A DNA stretch of 64,000 nucleotides from Paludibacteraceae bacterium (GTDB lineage Bacteria; Bacteroidota; Bacteroidia; Bacteroidales; Paludibacteraceae): assembly GCA_017439235.1 (NCBI GenBank), contig JAFSJN010000001.1, positions 19,194 to 83,193 of the forward strand, given 5' to 3'. Under the pieces are notes generated by a model. The model was not told the origin of the DNA. It did not search any database and saw only the letters and a program-made list of their open reading frames with translations. The position numbers and the translations under genes are program-made. This document shows, one piece after another, positions 1 through 11,600 of the stretch; position 1 is the stretch's first letter; every line of letters starts with the position of its first letter.

Positions 1-2125
1 TCACCGCTACAATAGTATCGGTACGCACACTATCACATGCGTTGTTAATACCGATATAGGTCGTCAGTGTTACTACTATCGTATCGCCTTCAGACGGACA
101 GGTATATACAGGATTCCAGTTGTACGACTCCGTCGTCAATCCATCCGATAGACGGGTGAAAGACCAATGGCACTCTTCGGTTGCTTCGTGCGTATGATTC
201 TCATACCCCTCGTACATATTCATAATATGCGAAGTATTGTGGAATCTCAGTTTACTCAAGCATTGGTCATAAATCGGCTCTATTGTGTATTCCGGTACCG
301 GGAAACGAGGTGCCGATAACGTGCTGACCTCAAAATAGCATTCAGGGTCTTCGATAAAGCTTACACGGCAGGTATAGGTCTGACGTCCCGGATCAACTAC
401 CAACTCACGATCAGTGCCAACCACTACTCCGGCCTCATTATACCATTCATAAGCAAACCCTTCGGGGGCGAAACACTCAATCTTTGAGTCATTACCGCAG
501 TTCTCCGTCTCTAAGTGAGCCGAAGCACAATCTAAGGTAAAGTATGCGTAACCAAAGTGTCCGCCACCACCGCAGTCTTCGGTAGTTAACCTTACGCGAA
601 CTGTTTGACCGTTGTAGGGCTGCAGGTTAACACCTACCGTAGTCCAGTCTTTCCATACTACACTTCCATCCTTCGTCTCATTCCAGTCGGCTGCTACGGC
701 AGAAGTGTAGGTATACTCGGCTTTACCGCAGGTCTCATCTATTTCGTTACCCTGCTCATCCAGCACTACCATCTTGAATCCCGGGTCACCACAACTCTCA
801 TTCGGTTTGTTCAAAACAACGGCATAGCGAATAATCAATACACCCTGATTGGCAGAATCCACCACAAAACTGTAGGTCATACTCTCTGCCTCGTAACTGG
901 TTTTCCAGTTACCCAAGCGTACTGATGCCAAAGCACCCTTAGGTACGGTACGTAAACAGTCTTCCGTTCTGGGGTCAGTCTCTGTAGGATCGACATGGAT
1001 AGTATGACGACTCTCGGCGGCATCCGGACCATAATCGATTACACCTATATGGTCGTAGGGAGTTTCATTAGGTCGGATAGAACCGTATGTACATACCAAA
1101 TTGGGATTGTACAAATCAATATAATTAACGCAGTGGTTATCTGGACAATAAACCAACGTTTGATTCTTATATGAATAGTTCGACTGGATATCACCTGCTT
1201 TACCGAGTACACGCACGTCATAGGTACCCTCGGATATACGCTGTAGACGATACGAGCATTGCAATCCGTCGCGGGTAAATCCGTCTACGTCGTCTGTTAT
1301 ACCGTCTTGACGACGCCATGTATCGGTACCAATCTTACGGTATTGCACTTCAAACTCGCTCAATCCGCTCTCCCAACTAACAAGCAGGGTCGAGTCCTCG
1401 CAATGGGCTTCTACCTGAACCTTCTGCGGTTTTTTGATTTGCGCCGTACCAATCTGCAGGTTATCAATACAAATACTCGTTTGATGAATGCTCTCGTCGG
1501 TGTTATTGTTTACCCATATAAATACGATCGCAAACGGCACTTTTGAGTTATTGGAACTTACTTTTACCTCATTCGTCAATGCCACATTCTCCCATTGCTC
1601 TTTACCGCATAGGAAACGGTCGCCGTTAGCGCCCAATTGCTGACAAGCCGTATTCACCACATTGGTCGAGATTAAGCCGCTGGTCTCCGAAATAATTCTA
1701 TCTAAATTATAGGGATTATTATTCGCCGTATTGGTCAGCATTACCTCCGGACAAACCATCACATACAGACGCGATGAAGCGGGGTCACCTATACCCTTCC
1801 AGTCAAAACTGATATCGTAGTTTTGCTGCTTGGGTGCCTCCGGGAATTTGAATCGCAGGTACGTTGCTACAACATTCGGTTTGCAGCCGTATTGCGGATC
1901 TCTACGATTGGTCGAGATATACATACTGCGCTGTCCCTCACTGTGAACAGCCGTACCTATCATCCATTTATCGGTCGCCAGAGGTGTATTGTAGTTCATC
2001 ACCCACTGCGACAAGTCCTCATCCTCCTCAAAACTGCACGCAAAGGGCACAGCTTGAGCAGCAAGTCTCGGACCGGACAGCACGCCGATGACGATGAATG
2101 CTATGATATATACTAACTTTTTCAT
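1..2125 (-). CDS. Large exported surface protein, 3' part cut off by the window edge
   Basis: About 708 codons are open from an ATG at the right end to the window edge, with no stop, so the C-terminus is missing. The N-terminus (MKKLVYIIAFIVIGVLSG...AAQA) is a signal peptide. It is followed by a jelly-roll/MAM-like segment (CSFEEDEDLSQW...), an FN3-like segment (residues about 220-300), another beta-rich segment with GNWKTSYEAE, and Ig/PKD-like segments with paired cysteines (ECFAPEGFAYEWYNEAG). This architecture is common in Bacteroidales adhesin-like cell-surface proteins. It is the last visible gene of a minus-strand run after the OmpA-family gene, 25 nt downstream, so it is probably co-transcribed. 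Specific function is unknown; adhesion or surface-layer roles are inference. Confidence 0.8.
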   Translation of the reverse strand, partial: MKKLVYIIAFIVIGVLSGPRLAAQAVPFACSFEEDEDLSQWVMNYNTPLATDKWMIGTAVHSEGQRSMYISTNRRDPQYGCKPNVVATYLRFKFPEAPKQQNYDISFDWKGIGDPASSRLYVMVCPEVMLTNTANNNPYNLDRIISETSGLISTNVVNTACQQLGANGDRFLCGKEQWENVALTNEVKVSSNNSKVPFAIVFIWVNNNTDESIHQTSICIDNLQIGTAQIKKPQKVQVEAHCEDSTLLVSWESGLSEFEVQYRKIGTDTWRRQDGITDDVDGFTRDGLQCSYRLQRISEGTYDVRVLGKAGDIQSNYSYKNQTLVYCPDNHCVNYIDLYNPNLVCTYGSIRPNETPYDHIGVIDYGPDAAESRHTIHVDPTETDPRTEDCLRTVPKGALASVRLGNWKTSYEAESMTYSFVVDSANQGVLIIRYAVVLNKPNESCGDPGFKMVVLDEQGNEIDETCGKAEYTYTSAVAADWNETKDGSVVWKDWTTVGVNLQPYNGQTVRVRLTTEDCGGGGHFGYAYFTLDCASAHLETENCGNDSKIECFAPEGFAYEWYNEAGVVVGTDRELVVDPGRQTYTCRVSFIEDPECYFEVSTLSAPRFPVPEYTIEPIYDQCLSKLRFHNTSHIMNMYEGYENHTHEATEECHWSFTRLSDGLTTESYNWNPVYTCPSEGDTIVVTLTTYIGINNACDSVRTDTIVAV

Positions 2126-2150
2126 AGTTCTTTCTTCCTTGAGATTGACC

Positions 2151-4583
2151 TTAGAACACTTGTTCAATGTCCTCGCCGCCAGTAGTGGTAATCGTAAATT
2201 CTACACGACGGTTGTTCTGACGACCTTCCTCGGTCGAGTTGGTATCAACCGGCTCACTCTCGCCCTTACCGATAGCCTCGATACGGGCTGCATCTACGCC
2301 ACGCTTAATCAAATCGCGACGTACACTGTTGGCACGACCTTCCGACAATATCTGGTTAGCTCTGTCGCTACCTATCGAATCGGTATGACCGACAATGCGA
2401 ATCTCTACCGTCGGGTTATCCAACATAAACTGCGCTAAGTCCTCCATCGCAGCCTCTGACTGCGGCAGGATATAGGTCTTGTTCGTTGCAAAGAACAAGT
2501 TATTGATCTTCACCTTGATACCCTCCTTAATCTTAGTCAGGTAGAAGGCTAAAGTATCTTGTACAAATTCAGTAGTATCATCCAGCGGCATATAACCCGG
2601 ATAACGCAGGTGCGTGAAGTACTGACCTGCCGTCAACTCCGTTACAAACAATCCGTCATCAGCCGTCATACCTACATACAGAGTCGTCGTGTCGCTCGGT
2701 GTATCGATACGTACATTGGCCTCAACAGGCATTCCCGTATCGCCGGCATAGACGCGGGCACAATAGGTATATACTATCGGCTTGGGCTCTGGAAGCAATG
2801 CTATCTGCAGCGTATCCTTCAAATCGCCTTCCATAGCGTACATCACGCTGTCGGAGAAGAAGCCCATCTTGTCAGCACGTACCTGATACTGTCCCTTGCG
2901 GAAACGACCGGTTATGTAACCCTGACTGTTCGTCGTCTTATTAGCAACCTTGCCGCTCTGCATATCCTTGATAGCCACCATAGCTCCGGCCAATGCGCCT
3001 CGGGTATCCGCATTCGTTACGCGGGCCATCATACGCGGCGTCGGCTCGGTGGGCAAGGCCTTCGGCTTCAGGTTCTTACGAGGCAACTCGTACCAGAAAC
3101 TCAACTTAACACCTACTAAGAACGGATGCAACTGCGCATCCTTAGCGCTGGCTGTATTGAGCGACGACACTAACTTAACATCGCTCGGCACGGTCGGCAA
3201 CGCTCTCATATCAGCGGGTATCTCGTGTGTCGTATTCGCATTGCTCGACTTCTGCACATTCAGTACACCATATTCGGCAAACAATGCGATACGCGTTCTC
3301 AGGTTCCGGGCAAAACGCTGACCGGCTGTCGGCTTCTTACCGGCGGCCACCTTCGGCTGCATATACTTGTCCAGACTCATACCTATCTCAGCGGCCAAAG
3401 CCAAGTTCAATCCGAAGTCCACCTTCGTCTTGGGGCTCTCTGCCTTGCGCGAATCGAAGCCGTGGTTGGTCATACCCTCCAGCGGATCTATCAACTCTTT
3501 ATCTATACCGCGGGTATGAATGGTGCTGCTCAGCTGCGAACTGCCGATTACACCCAATCCCACCTTGGGACCGGCTAAGAAATAGCCCTGCTTATCCGCA
3601 AACTCCATACCGAACAATACCGGTATCTGTACAAAGCCGGCTCGGTACATATCCTGCATCTTCTCGAATCGGTATTCATAACGCATCGGATAGCCTAATG
3701 TCGGATAGGTGGCATCATAAGCGCGCTCCAATAGCGGATTGCTCTTATTGCCGTCGTAGATACTGTTCAGCGAGTTGTAAATCTCTATCTCTACACCCGT
3801 GGTGAACAACATACGGCGATAACGCAACTGATAACCCAATCCGGCGCCTCCGCCTACCCATCCTTTGGCTGCCGACTGGAAGCCTAAGGCATTGATACCG
3901 TTAGCCTTGTCGCCGGCTTTATAGCTGAAGCCCGAGGGGAAGATTGCCGAGTAACCAAACTGACCCCATACGCCGATGCGATGACTGATGTCGCGGGTCA
4001 TATAACGGGCTACATGTTCGTTATATTTGGTTACCTCTTTCAATCGCTGTGCATAAACCTCTTCTTGTGAGGGTTTAGCCGGAGTCTTCTTGGCTGCAGC
4101 CTTCTTAGCCTGAGCCTTTTTAGCGGCTGCTTTCTTGGCAGCAGCTTTCTTATTATCCGCCTTCTTAGTCTCTGCCTTCTTCGGTTCGGCCTTCGTAGCT
4201 TCTTTTGCCGCTACAGCAGTCGGAGCAGCCTTCTCTGCCTTCTCCGCCTTTTCGGCTTGCGCAGCCTCTTTCTGACGTTGTGCCTCAGCCTTCTGCGCTT
4301 CTTTCTGACGCTGCGCTTCCGCTTTCTCTGCTGCCTTCTGACGCTCAGCCGCAGCTTTCTCTCTCTCCTTAGCGCGCTTCTCTGCCTCTTTAGCCCTTGC
4401 AGCCTTCGCTTTCTCGCGTTCTTTAGCCTTCTTAGCCTGCTCTTTGGCCTTAGCGGCTTTTGCCTTGTCGGTCTGCGTAGCGGGCGCAGCCTCAGCGCGC
4501 TGCATCATGGCACCGCCTGACAATATATTTAAGCTAAAACTGATGACTACTATCCACAATAGGTTACGCATCGTCGTTTTCAT
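2151..4583 (-). CDS. OmpA-family outer-membrane protein with TolA-like Lys/Ala/Glu segment
   Basis: 810 residues. Order: signal peptide (about 1-33); a highly charged Ala/Lys/Glu repeat segment (about 34-172) resembling the periplasmic helix of TolA; an outer-membrane beta-barrel (about 190-510, with GVWGQFGYSAIF and GLGYQLRYRR); two carboxypeptidase-regulatory-like beta-sandwiches (about 525-600 and 610-685, the first with NSQGYITGRF); and an OmpA C-terminal peptidoglycan-binding domain (about 690-803) with the usual TDSIGSDRANQILSEGRA motif including the Asp and Arg that contact diaminopimelate. It likely links the outer membrane to peptidoglycan. The barrel is paralogous to the gene just upstream (shared FIDP/LIDP...NHGF and YGxLNV motifs). 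The TolA-like insert between signal peptide and barrel is unusual. A purine-rich ribosome-binding region precedes the ATG. Confidence 0.88.
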   Translation of the reverse strand: MKTTMRNLLWIVVISFSLNILSGGAMMQRAEAAPATQTDKAKAAKAKEQAKKAKEREKAKAARAKEAEKRAKEREKAAAERQKAAEKAEAQRQKEAQKAEAQRQKEAAQAEKAEKAEKAAPTAVAAKEATKAEPKKAETKKADNKKAAAKKAAAKKAQAKKAAAKKTPAKPSQEEVYAQRLKEVTKYNEHVARYMTRDISHRIGVWGQFGYSAIFPSGFSYKAGDKANGINALGFQSAAKGWVGGGAGLGYQLRYRRMLFTTGVEIEIYNSLNSIYDGNKSNPLLERAYDATYPTLGYPMRYEYRFEKMQDMYRAGFVQIPVLFGMEFADKQGYFLAGPKVGLGVIGSSQLSSTIHTRGIDKELIDPLEGMTNHGFDSRKAESPKTKVDFGLNLALAAEIGMSLDKYMQPKVAAGKKPTAGQRFARNLRTRIALFAEYGVLNVQKSSNANTTHEIPADMRALPTVPSDVKLVSSLNTASAKDAQLHPFLVGVKLSFWYELPRKNLKPKALPTEPTPRMMARVTNADTRGALAGAMVAIKDMQSGKVANKTTNSQGYITGRFRKGQYQVRADKMGFFSDSVMYAMEGDLKDTLQIALLPEPKPIVYTYCARVYAGDTGMPVEANVRIDTPSDTTTLYVGMTADDGLFVTELTAGQYFTHLRYPGYMPLDDTTEFVQDTLAFYLTKIKEGIKVKINNLFFATNKTYILPQSEAAMEDLAQFMLDNPTVEIRIVGHTDSIGSDRANQILSEGRANSVRRDLIKRGVDAARIEAIGKGESEPVDTNSTEEGRQNNRRVEFTITTTGGEDIEQVF

Positions 4584-4613
4584 ATCTTTTTCCTTTCTCG
4601 TTTTTCGTTATAC

Positions 4614-5525
4614 TTAATTCTCGCGGCACATCAGGCATACCTTCGGCTTCGGCAACTCAAACAGCACCGTAAACTTTACACCTATAGTCAGCGGAGTAAC
4701 ACGCTTGTTATACAGTTGCGAACTAACCATCGCAGGTACTACATAAAACTGCAATCCCTCTGAAGTCTCATTATAACTCAGAGCCTGGCCGTAGTCTTTG
4801 TTCTTATGTACATTCAGTATGCCATAGTCGGCAAAAGCCGCTACATACATACGGTATTTATGCTTTGGCACATCTGCGCCTTTTTCCTTATAGAATCGAT
4901 CCACACGGGCACCAATCTCGGCATGCAGCATCAGGTTCAGATTCATCTGCACATCGTATTTTTTGCTATCCACACTCTTACCGCGCGTAAAGCCGTGATT
5001 GGGCATATCTACAAACGGATCGATAAAGCGCTCGTAATCGCCCATAGTCGTTACCGACGAATGCGATGATGTCTGCGCCCATACATTCAATCCTGCGCCC
5101 ACACCGGCCAGGAAATAGATTCGATGGTACTCATAACCAAACAGTATCGGTATATTGACATTTATCGCATGCATCCGGTCCTTACTCTCGTTTACCGATG
5201 CCTTCATCGAGAATACGTCTCCCTCAGTATCGCGCATATTCATCGTCAGCGACGAGGTATTCAGTTTGTTGGTCCACAACGCATACTGTCCCTCTACGCC
5301 TAACTGCATAATAAAACCTGTGTGATAGTAACGATAACCAACACCTATCGACGGTGCAAAACCCGGACCGGCTTTTATCTCGCTGCTATTGTGCAGCAAT
5401 GTACTATACCCCGCGCTTCCCCATAAGCTGATGAAGTGATACTCATCGGGGAACAATTTCGAGGCCGATAACGACCCTATAGCCGTCATCAAAACACATA
5501 ATATGATGGTCGCGCGTCTACGCAT
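4614..5525 (-). CDS. Outer-membrane beta-barrel protein, paralogue of the OmpA-gene barrel
   Basis: About 303 residues from the chosen ATG (MRRRATIILCVLMTAIGSLSAS), which gives a clean signal peptide. An in-frame ATG four codons upstream (5537) and a TTG at 5555 are less likely, because the promoter -7 box lies only about 10-28 nt ahead of them. The body is alternating beta-strands ending in aromatic residues. Segments match the barrel of the downstream OmpA-family protein: FLAGVGAGLNVW, FIDPFVDMPNHGF, LHAEIGARVDRF, FADYGILNVHK and a terminal GVKFTVLFELP. It lacks the TolA-like, regulatory-like and OmpA domains. First gene of the minus-strand operon. Role unknown; perhaps a partner or a duplicate pared down to the pore. 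Confidence 0.8.
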   Translation of the reverse strand: MRRRATIILCVLMTAIGSLSASKLFPDEYHFISLWGSAGYSTLLHNSSEIKAGPGFAPSIGVGYRYYHTGFIMQLGVEGQYALWTNKLNTSSLTMNMRDTEGDVFSMKASVNESKDRMHAINVNIPILFGYEYHRIYFLAGVGAGLNVWAQTSSHSSVTTMGDYERFIDPFVDMPNHGFTRGKSVDSKKYDVQMNLNLMLHAEIGARVDRFYKEKGADVPKHKYRMYVAAFADYGILNVHKNKDYGQALSYNETSEGLQFYVVPAMVSSQLYNKRVTPLTIGVKFTVLFELPKPKVCLMCREN

Positions 5526-5565
5526 ATGTATACACATGTATGTACTATAATCCAAATTTAGCGTG

Positions 5566-5597
5566 CAAAGATACTAAAAATATTTGATATACACAAA
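5566..5597 (-). promoter_or_regulatory. Bacteroidota-type promoter for the barrel-OmpA-surface protein operon
   Basis: On the minus strand TTTG (5594-5597), a 20-nt spacer, then TATCTTTG (5566-5573), a perfect match to the Bacteroidota sigma pattern TTTG / TAnnTTTG. Confidence 0.8.
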
Positions 5598-5637
5598 TTT
5601 TTGTTACTTTTTTTTGTATATTCTGTATAAAAACCAA

Positions 5638-5663
5638 GAAAGGCCGCCCGAAGGCAGCCTTTC
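5638..5663 (-). terminator. Intrinsic terminator of the 3428-residue protein gene
   Basis: An 11-bp stem (one G-T wobble) with a TTCG loop; on the minus strand it is followed by TTGGTTTTT. It lies 27 nt past the stop codon of the giant gene. Confidence 0.85.
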
Positions 5664-5689
5664 AAGGAACTATAGTCGTACGACTAATT

Positions 5690-8600
5690 TTACTTCTTCA
5701 TACGTACTCGACGACCGGTTGCATCGGTCCAAACACCCTCACGGATGATGTATAGATTGTCGCGGTAGATAATCTTCTGCGTACCGTTCTTGGAAGCCTC
5801 ATCTAAGATTTCCTCCAAGCTGCTGCCCGAACTCTGGTTGATAACCAAAGTATGAACGAGCACGGCGGCGCAGTTAGTACCTTGTACATAAACGGTGTCC
5901 ATGTACGTACCGGCAGCGGTACCTGCGGCATACGAAATCGGATCTTGACCTGCTATATACGGATGGTTGATATCCATATAGGTGTAAGGCAGATCGTTGG
6001 TCTCGATAGTCGTATTAACTAACAAGGTATCCTCATCGCTGTAGTACGACAATACCAAGGTCTCGATACTATCGCAACTGTACATCGATATCAATGTATC
6101 GCGGTAGATACCGGCGCGGTTGTATTGTTTACCGTTCCATGTGTAGGCCTCACCCGGGCAGATAGTCTGCTCCTGAGCATCCGTACGGATAATCGGGGCT
6201 ACATTCAGGTACAGCGTAATCAAACTATCGCAACTCTCTACCGATTGCAGTTTACGACGATATACACCGGCGCGAGTCTTAGCCGTGAAGTTCACGTCAG
6301 AATAGCTCTCGCCTTCGCAGATAGTATCCGTTACGATAGTCTCCGCTACCTCAATATACTCAACGTTGAGCGTGTAGATACTATCGTGATAGCCATTATT
6401 GGCAGCATAGTAGTTATCTGCTTTCTCAATACGTTTGTATACCTTAGCTCCGGCCTCAGCCTTATCGCCATCGATATAGAATCCGAGTTCGTCAATATCT
6501 TGGTATTGGCAAGCTTGAGCATCACTCTCGACATTGTCGTAGTAGTTAACACGGATGTTGTCGAAGTGAACGGCGCAAGAGTACGGTGTGGCGCTCTTAT
6601 AAGTATCAGCTTCACGGTAGAACGCTATACGGATGTTCTTACCTGCAAACTTGCTCAAGTCGTAACGCAGATTCATTCCGGCGAACGGAATATCGCGCAA
6701 CTGGTGACCTGCAGCCAAGGTATTGTTCCATATACCGATGATATTCTCCTTCTTATAGGTCTTACCGCCGTCATCGGAGATAACGATCATGAAGGTGTAA
6801 TCATCAGCCATACTTCCCTCTACAGCAGGAATGTTAGATATCGTGGTCGTACCCGAGCATCCTGTCAACGCCAAATCGAGCGACAGGTGAGCTGCAGTTG
6901 TCGTATCCAAGCTGATTACCGGCGACATCATCCAGTAGTAGTTATAATCCAAGGTCGTTGCCGACGAGCTGGAATAGAACAATACTGCATAGTGTCCGGC
7001 AGCCAGACCCTGAGCACTCGTAACGCGGCGATAGCCGTACGTGGTACTGTTAGTTCCGCTGAACTCAACATTCGTGCTGTCGATTACCTTCGCAGCCGGA
7101 TTGGTAGCAAACGTCCAATCTGCATCGAGGTTCGTTGCACCGAAGTTCTCAATGAAGAACGGCTGACGAGCTGTTGTGAACGCAGCGTTCTGCGAGAACT
7201 CACTTTCGCCGAGGTCTTCAGCACAGATGGTACGTACACGCCATACATATTGAGTATATGCGCTCAGACTGTCTACAACGAACGAGTTCTGATATACGGT
7301 ATCGTTGAATACGAATGCCGTATCCTCTGTGAACGTATAATCGGTAGATACTTGAACGATGTACTTGTCTGCACCTTCCGGAGCCTTCCAAGTCAACGTT
7401 GCATTGGTAGCGCTGATATCGCTTGCCTCCATCTCTTCAGGAGCCTCACAATGCTGGATAGCCGAGAACGATACATCATCAATCCATACATAATCGTAGG
7501 TCGACTTGTTCTCTGCACCCTTTGCCCAAAGTGTTGCCATAAAGGCCACATACTTACCTTGTGCACCCGTCAGAGCCACTTTCTTCTGTTGGAAGAGGTA
7601 TTCGTTACCCTCGTTCACAACATCGGTCGTAGCCAACGTACCTTTGTAGGTAACGGTATCAATAGGCACGAAGGTCGAAGCATCCATCGGGTCAGTCATC
7701 GTACCAACGATAACCGACTTCGAGTAGTAGTACTCCTTCGTCGCTGCCGTGCTTCCTAATGTGTACTGCGTCGAAATCTTACCTGTCGACGAGCTGGCAT
7801 AACCGGGACGCATCCAGAAGTTAACCTGCAACGTATCGTATGCAGATATATCTTCAATAGCCGGCATAGCAGCATATGTCTGATAGGTGGTGCCGTTAGC
7901 ATAGAGACGGACTGCATAGTCACCCTTGTGCGAGTAAACATAAGTAGCGTTTACATAGTTGTAAGTATAGGTACTTACTGCACTGGAGCCGGCGTTCTCA
8001 TACGTCCAGCAGAGCGTCTGTTTGTATGTCTCCGATGTCTGTGCGGGAAGAATTCTCCAACCGTCAGCCAACTCGAAGCCGTTCTTGTAATCCGGAGCTA
8101 TTGCTACACACTCGGTGTAGAACATCTGACCACCGGCAGACAAGGTATTAACCGTACCGTTGGTCTGATATACATACCATTGGTATGCCGAAGCAGGATT
8201 CAAGTTCTCGGCCGTGTAGGTCATTACGCCACCCGCAACAGTATCACGGAGAACTTCCGTCTTACCGTCTTGTTCGGTAACAACAACTACCGTCTGAATC
8301 GACGGATGTTTAGCCGTCCAAGATAAGGTAGCGGAGTTAGCAGTTACGTTACTGGTCATTGTTCCCGAAGGAGCGAACAGGTTGTCGCCTACAGGAGCAA
8401 TCTTCAGGTTATCTACGAAGAACAGACCGTATGCCGGCTGGAACAATACAATATACTTACCGCTCGTTCCGGCCAACGGTAACTGGAACTTCTGCCAGTA
8501 GCGGTTACCGGTCGGATCGGAGCTAACCAATGTAGAAGTCGTCAAACCGGCAGCAGGAACATATGTAACCGTATCAATTACCTCGAGGGTCGAGAAATCG

Positions 8601-11600
8601 TGCGGGTCAGTCAATGTACCTACAACCAACTTCGTACTATAGTTTCCGGACAGATAAGTTGTACTGATAATCTTACCTGCGTTGGTCGAAGCAGTTTCAT
8701 CCTGGTTAGCCAAGCAGCGTCCCCAGAACTCAATCATCATCGTATCCAAATCACAATTCAATTCCGGCAATGCAATCCATGTCTTAACAGTTTCCGATAC
8801 ATAAGTACTTGTGGACCAAATACGCAGCGAACCGTAACTGTCTGCATAACCGATCTCACGGTGGTTATAAGCATCAGTCGGGTTACCCAGCGTGCTGTAA
8901 TAGTCGTGACCCTTCGATTGCCATAACCACTGATAACCGTTCGAGTATGCACCGGTATAGTTGGTTGCGGTGGTGAAGCAACTCGGCTTCAAGTAAGCAG
9001 TATCCGTAGCAGCACCGGCCAAGATGTCGTTCGGCTCGGTATCGTTAGGATCATCGAAACTCCAGAAGAACTCACCGTAAGCATCCGGCTCCATCGGCAG
9101 ACACGGAGTGCGGAAGTCTCGGCTGTCATTCACCTTGAATTTTGTATCCGACGGTGCATTAACAGCGACGAGAACAGCCGTGTACTTACTCTGTGGTGAG
9201 AGACCAGTTACCTCTTGCGAAGTAGCGGTGAGATTCAAGTAAGAAGCAATGGTATCTGTCTTCTTGCCATTCTCTTTGGTGATATACAAGTTCCACGGAC
9301 CACCAAGATCATCCCAAGAGACGTTAGCCTTTGTTGCTTCCATCTCTACCTTGCTGATAGCTACCAGGCCATAGCCCTTCGGTGCGCCCAAAGTGACATC
9401 ATCGAAGTGTATATAACGAGTGCTAGTATCAGCCGGTTTCGGCATACGGAGAACCATCTGCTTGTTCGCTACCGTAGTGGAGTCAAGATCCAATGTGATT
9501 TGAGTCCAGAACCAATCATTTGCAGCGGTCAAACCACCTTTCACCTTCGGTATAACTGGAAGGTTAACGGTAGACAGTACCTGATACGTCTCAAAGCCTT
9601 TGTTCTTATCAATCATACCGACTTCTATGTCGCATGCATAGTTAGTACTGATGCCGATAGTATCTTTTGTGGAATTGTAGCTACCATATCCACAACGTAC
9701 CTTAAACTCGAACGAACGGTCGTGAGCCTCATCTACACCCGGGAATACAGCATAACCACCCCAATACGAGGAACTTGCTTGCCAACGAAGAGCAGCATTT
9801 ACCGGATCTGACGCTTCTCTTGGACCATAAGCGTAAACAGAGCTTGTGGTATTAGCCATACAATACGGGTAGTAAGAAGTGTAAGAAGTAGTAGCCGAAC
9901 CACCTTCGTAACCAACCTCTATTGCAGGATTAACCCAATAGGTAGTAGAAGTCGAACCCTGACAGTAGTCCCAGCCTTCGCTCTTTTGGAATCCGAAGTA
10001 ATAACTATCTTTGAAATAGTACTTCGTACGTATCGAAACAGCGAGGTCAGTCCAAGCACTGTTGCCATCTTCGCCACCGCAAACGGTGCGAGCATAGAGC
10101 CAGTACAACGTACCCGGAGTCAAACCGGAAATTACGAAGTTAGCCGAGTCTGCATCTACGATACGTACGGTGTCGCTTGCGAGATGGCCAGCTGCATCGT
10201 ATCCAGCCTTCGAGTAAATGGAATCAGGCACAACAGCTATTTGCCACTTATCATTCCAAGCCTTAGCGGGAACGATGTTCACGTCAGCAGTATAGAGCGA
10301 CGTATTGCCCAGTTCCAGTGTTGGCGGGAAGCAACTCGGCGGCATACCGATTTTGAAGTTATCCAAATAGAAGTATGCGTAGAACGACTTGGTGGCTGTT
10401 AATGCGGTAGTATCAAATCCTTGTTTAGTCCAGTCGGCCTTCAAAGCCAAACGAGCACCATCCGGAAGTGAAGTGACATAATCTCCCAGAATAACCTGAT
10501 ATGGAGACTGTGTTGCCGTTGTAATTTCTACATCCGTAATCTTCACGAATGTCGAATCCATACCCTTTTGTGTAGCATCAGTTACATAACCAAGCAATAA
10601 CTTTTCACCATACAAATCGGTAGTTCCGGTCTTCTTTGCGTAGAAGCTAACCATGTATTCAGCAAGATTACCTTTTACCTTTGGAGCGACGGCAATCGAT
10701 TTGGTATTTGTTGTGAACTTCTTGCTTGTATTGTTCCAATATCCGTAGGAGTACATGTACAATACATACGGTTCTGATACAGAGGAAGCCTTGATACTAT
10801 ATACGTACGGATACGACTGCGTTGTTCCGACTGTATCGAAGGTCAGTTGTACACCATCCCAGCAATCCGGACGTTTACCGGTACCTGTAGCGGAATTGTG
10901 GTCGAAGTCAGTGAAGTAAGGAACATCAAATCCTTTAACAAACGGGCAGTCAGTAAGGATATGTGCATAAGCCATAGATATCGCACTGCTGTCACCACCA
11001 TCGCAGAGAGCTTGTGCATAAATGTAATAATGAGTATTCGGTTTCAAGCCCTCAATGAGAATCGAATCCGTCTTGGTGAGAACAGAATCAATCAGCCATT
11101 TATCGTAGGTAGCCTTATCTTTTTCAGCCACCTCCTCGTCCGACATCATCATGCGATAGCTGTCACTGTATTGTTTCCAGCTGATCATAGCCATGTCTTC
11201 AGCGACGCTGTCCACTTTGAACTCTGTTACAGGACGGCAAGTAGGAATTTTCGTTACGGAAATCTCAGACATATATGCATAGCCATATGCGGTAGCGCCA
11301 CTAACACCAGTCTCAGTCATGAACATGATATAACGTCCCTTATTGCCCATGTAGTCGCCCTGATAATCTTCGAGAGAAACCGTAAACGGTTCGTATGCCG
11401 TATGACTCAACTTCAAGGTATCCACTACCACAAAGGTGTTCAGGTCTGACGGGTCGGTTACTACACCGACAATCAAATTGTCATGATAAGTGGCAGCCGT
11501 GCTCGTGGAAGTACGCGCCCAGAAGTTAACCTGATACTTGCTGATATCATCTACATTCAACTCCGGCATAATAGCATAAGCACCATCATACGACGTACTT

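Noticed and set aside
4257-4520. Leu/Ser/Phe-rich ORF resembling a membrane protein
   Set aside because: Antisense of the Ala/Lys/Glu repeat segment; the hydrophobicity is an artefact of complementing Lys/Glu/Ala codons.
6125-7759. 544-codon open frame opposite the 3428-residue protein
   Set aside because: No start context, no promoter, and the minus-strand giant protein shows coherent domains through the same DNA.
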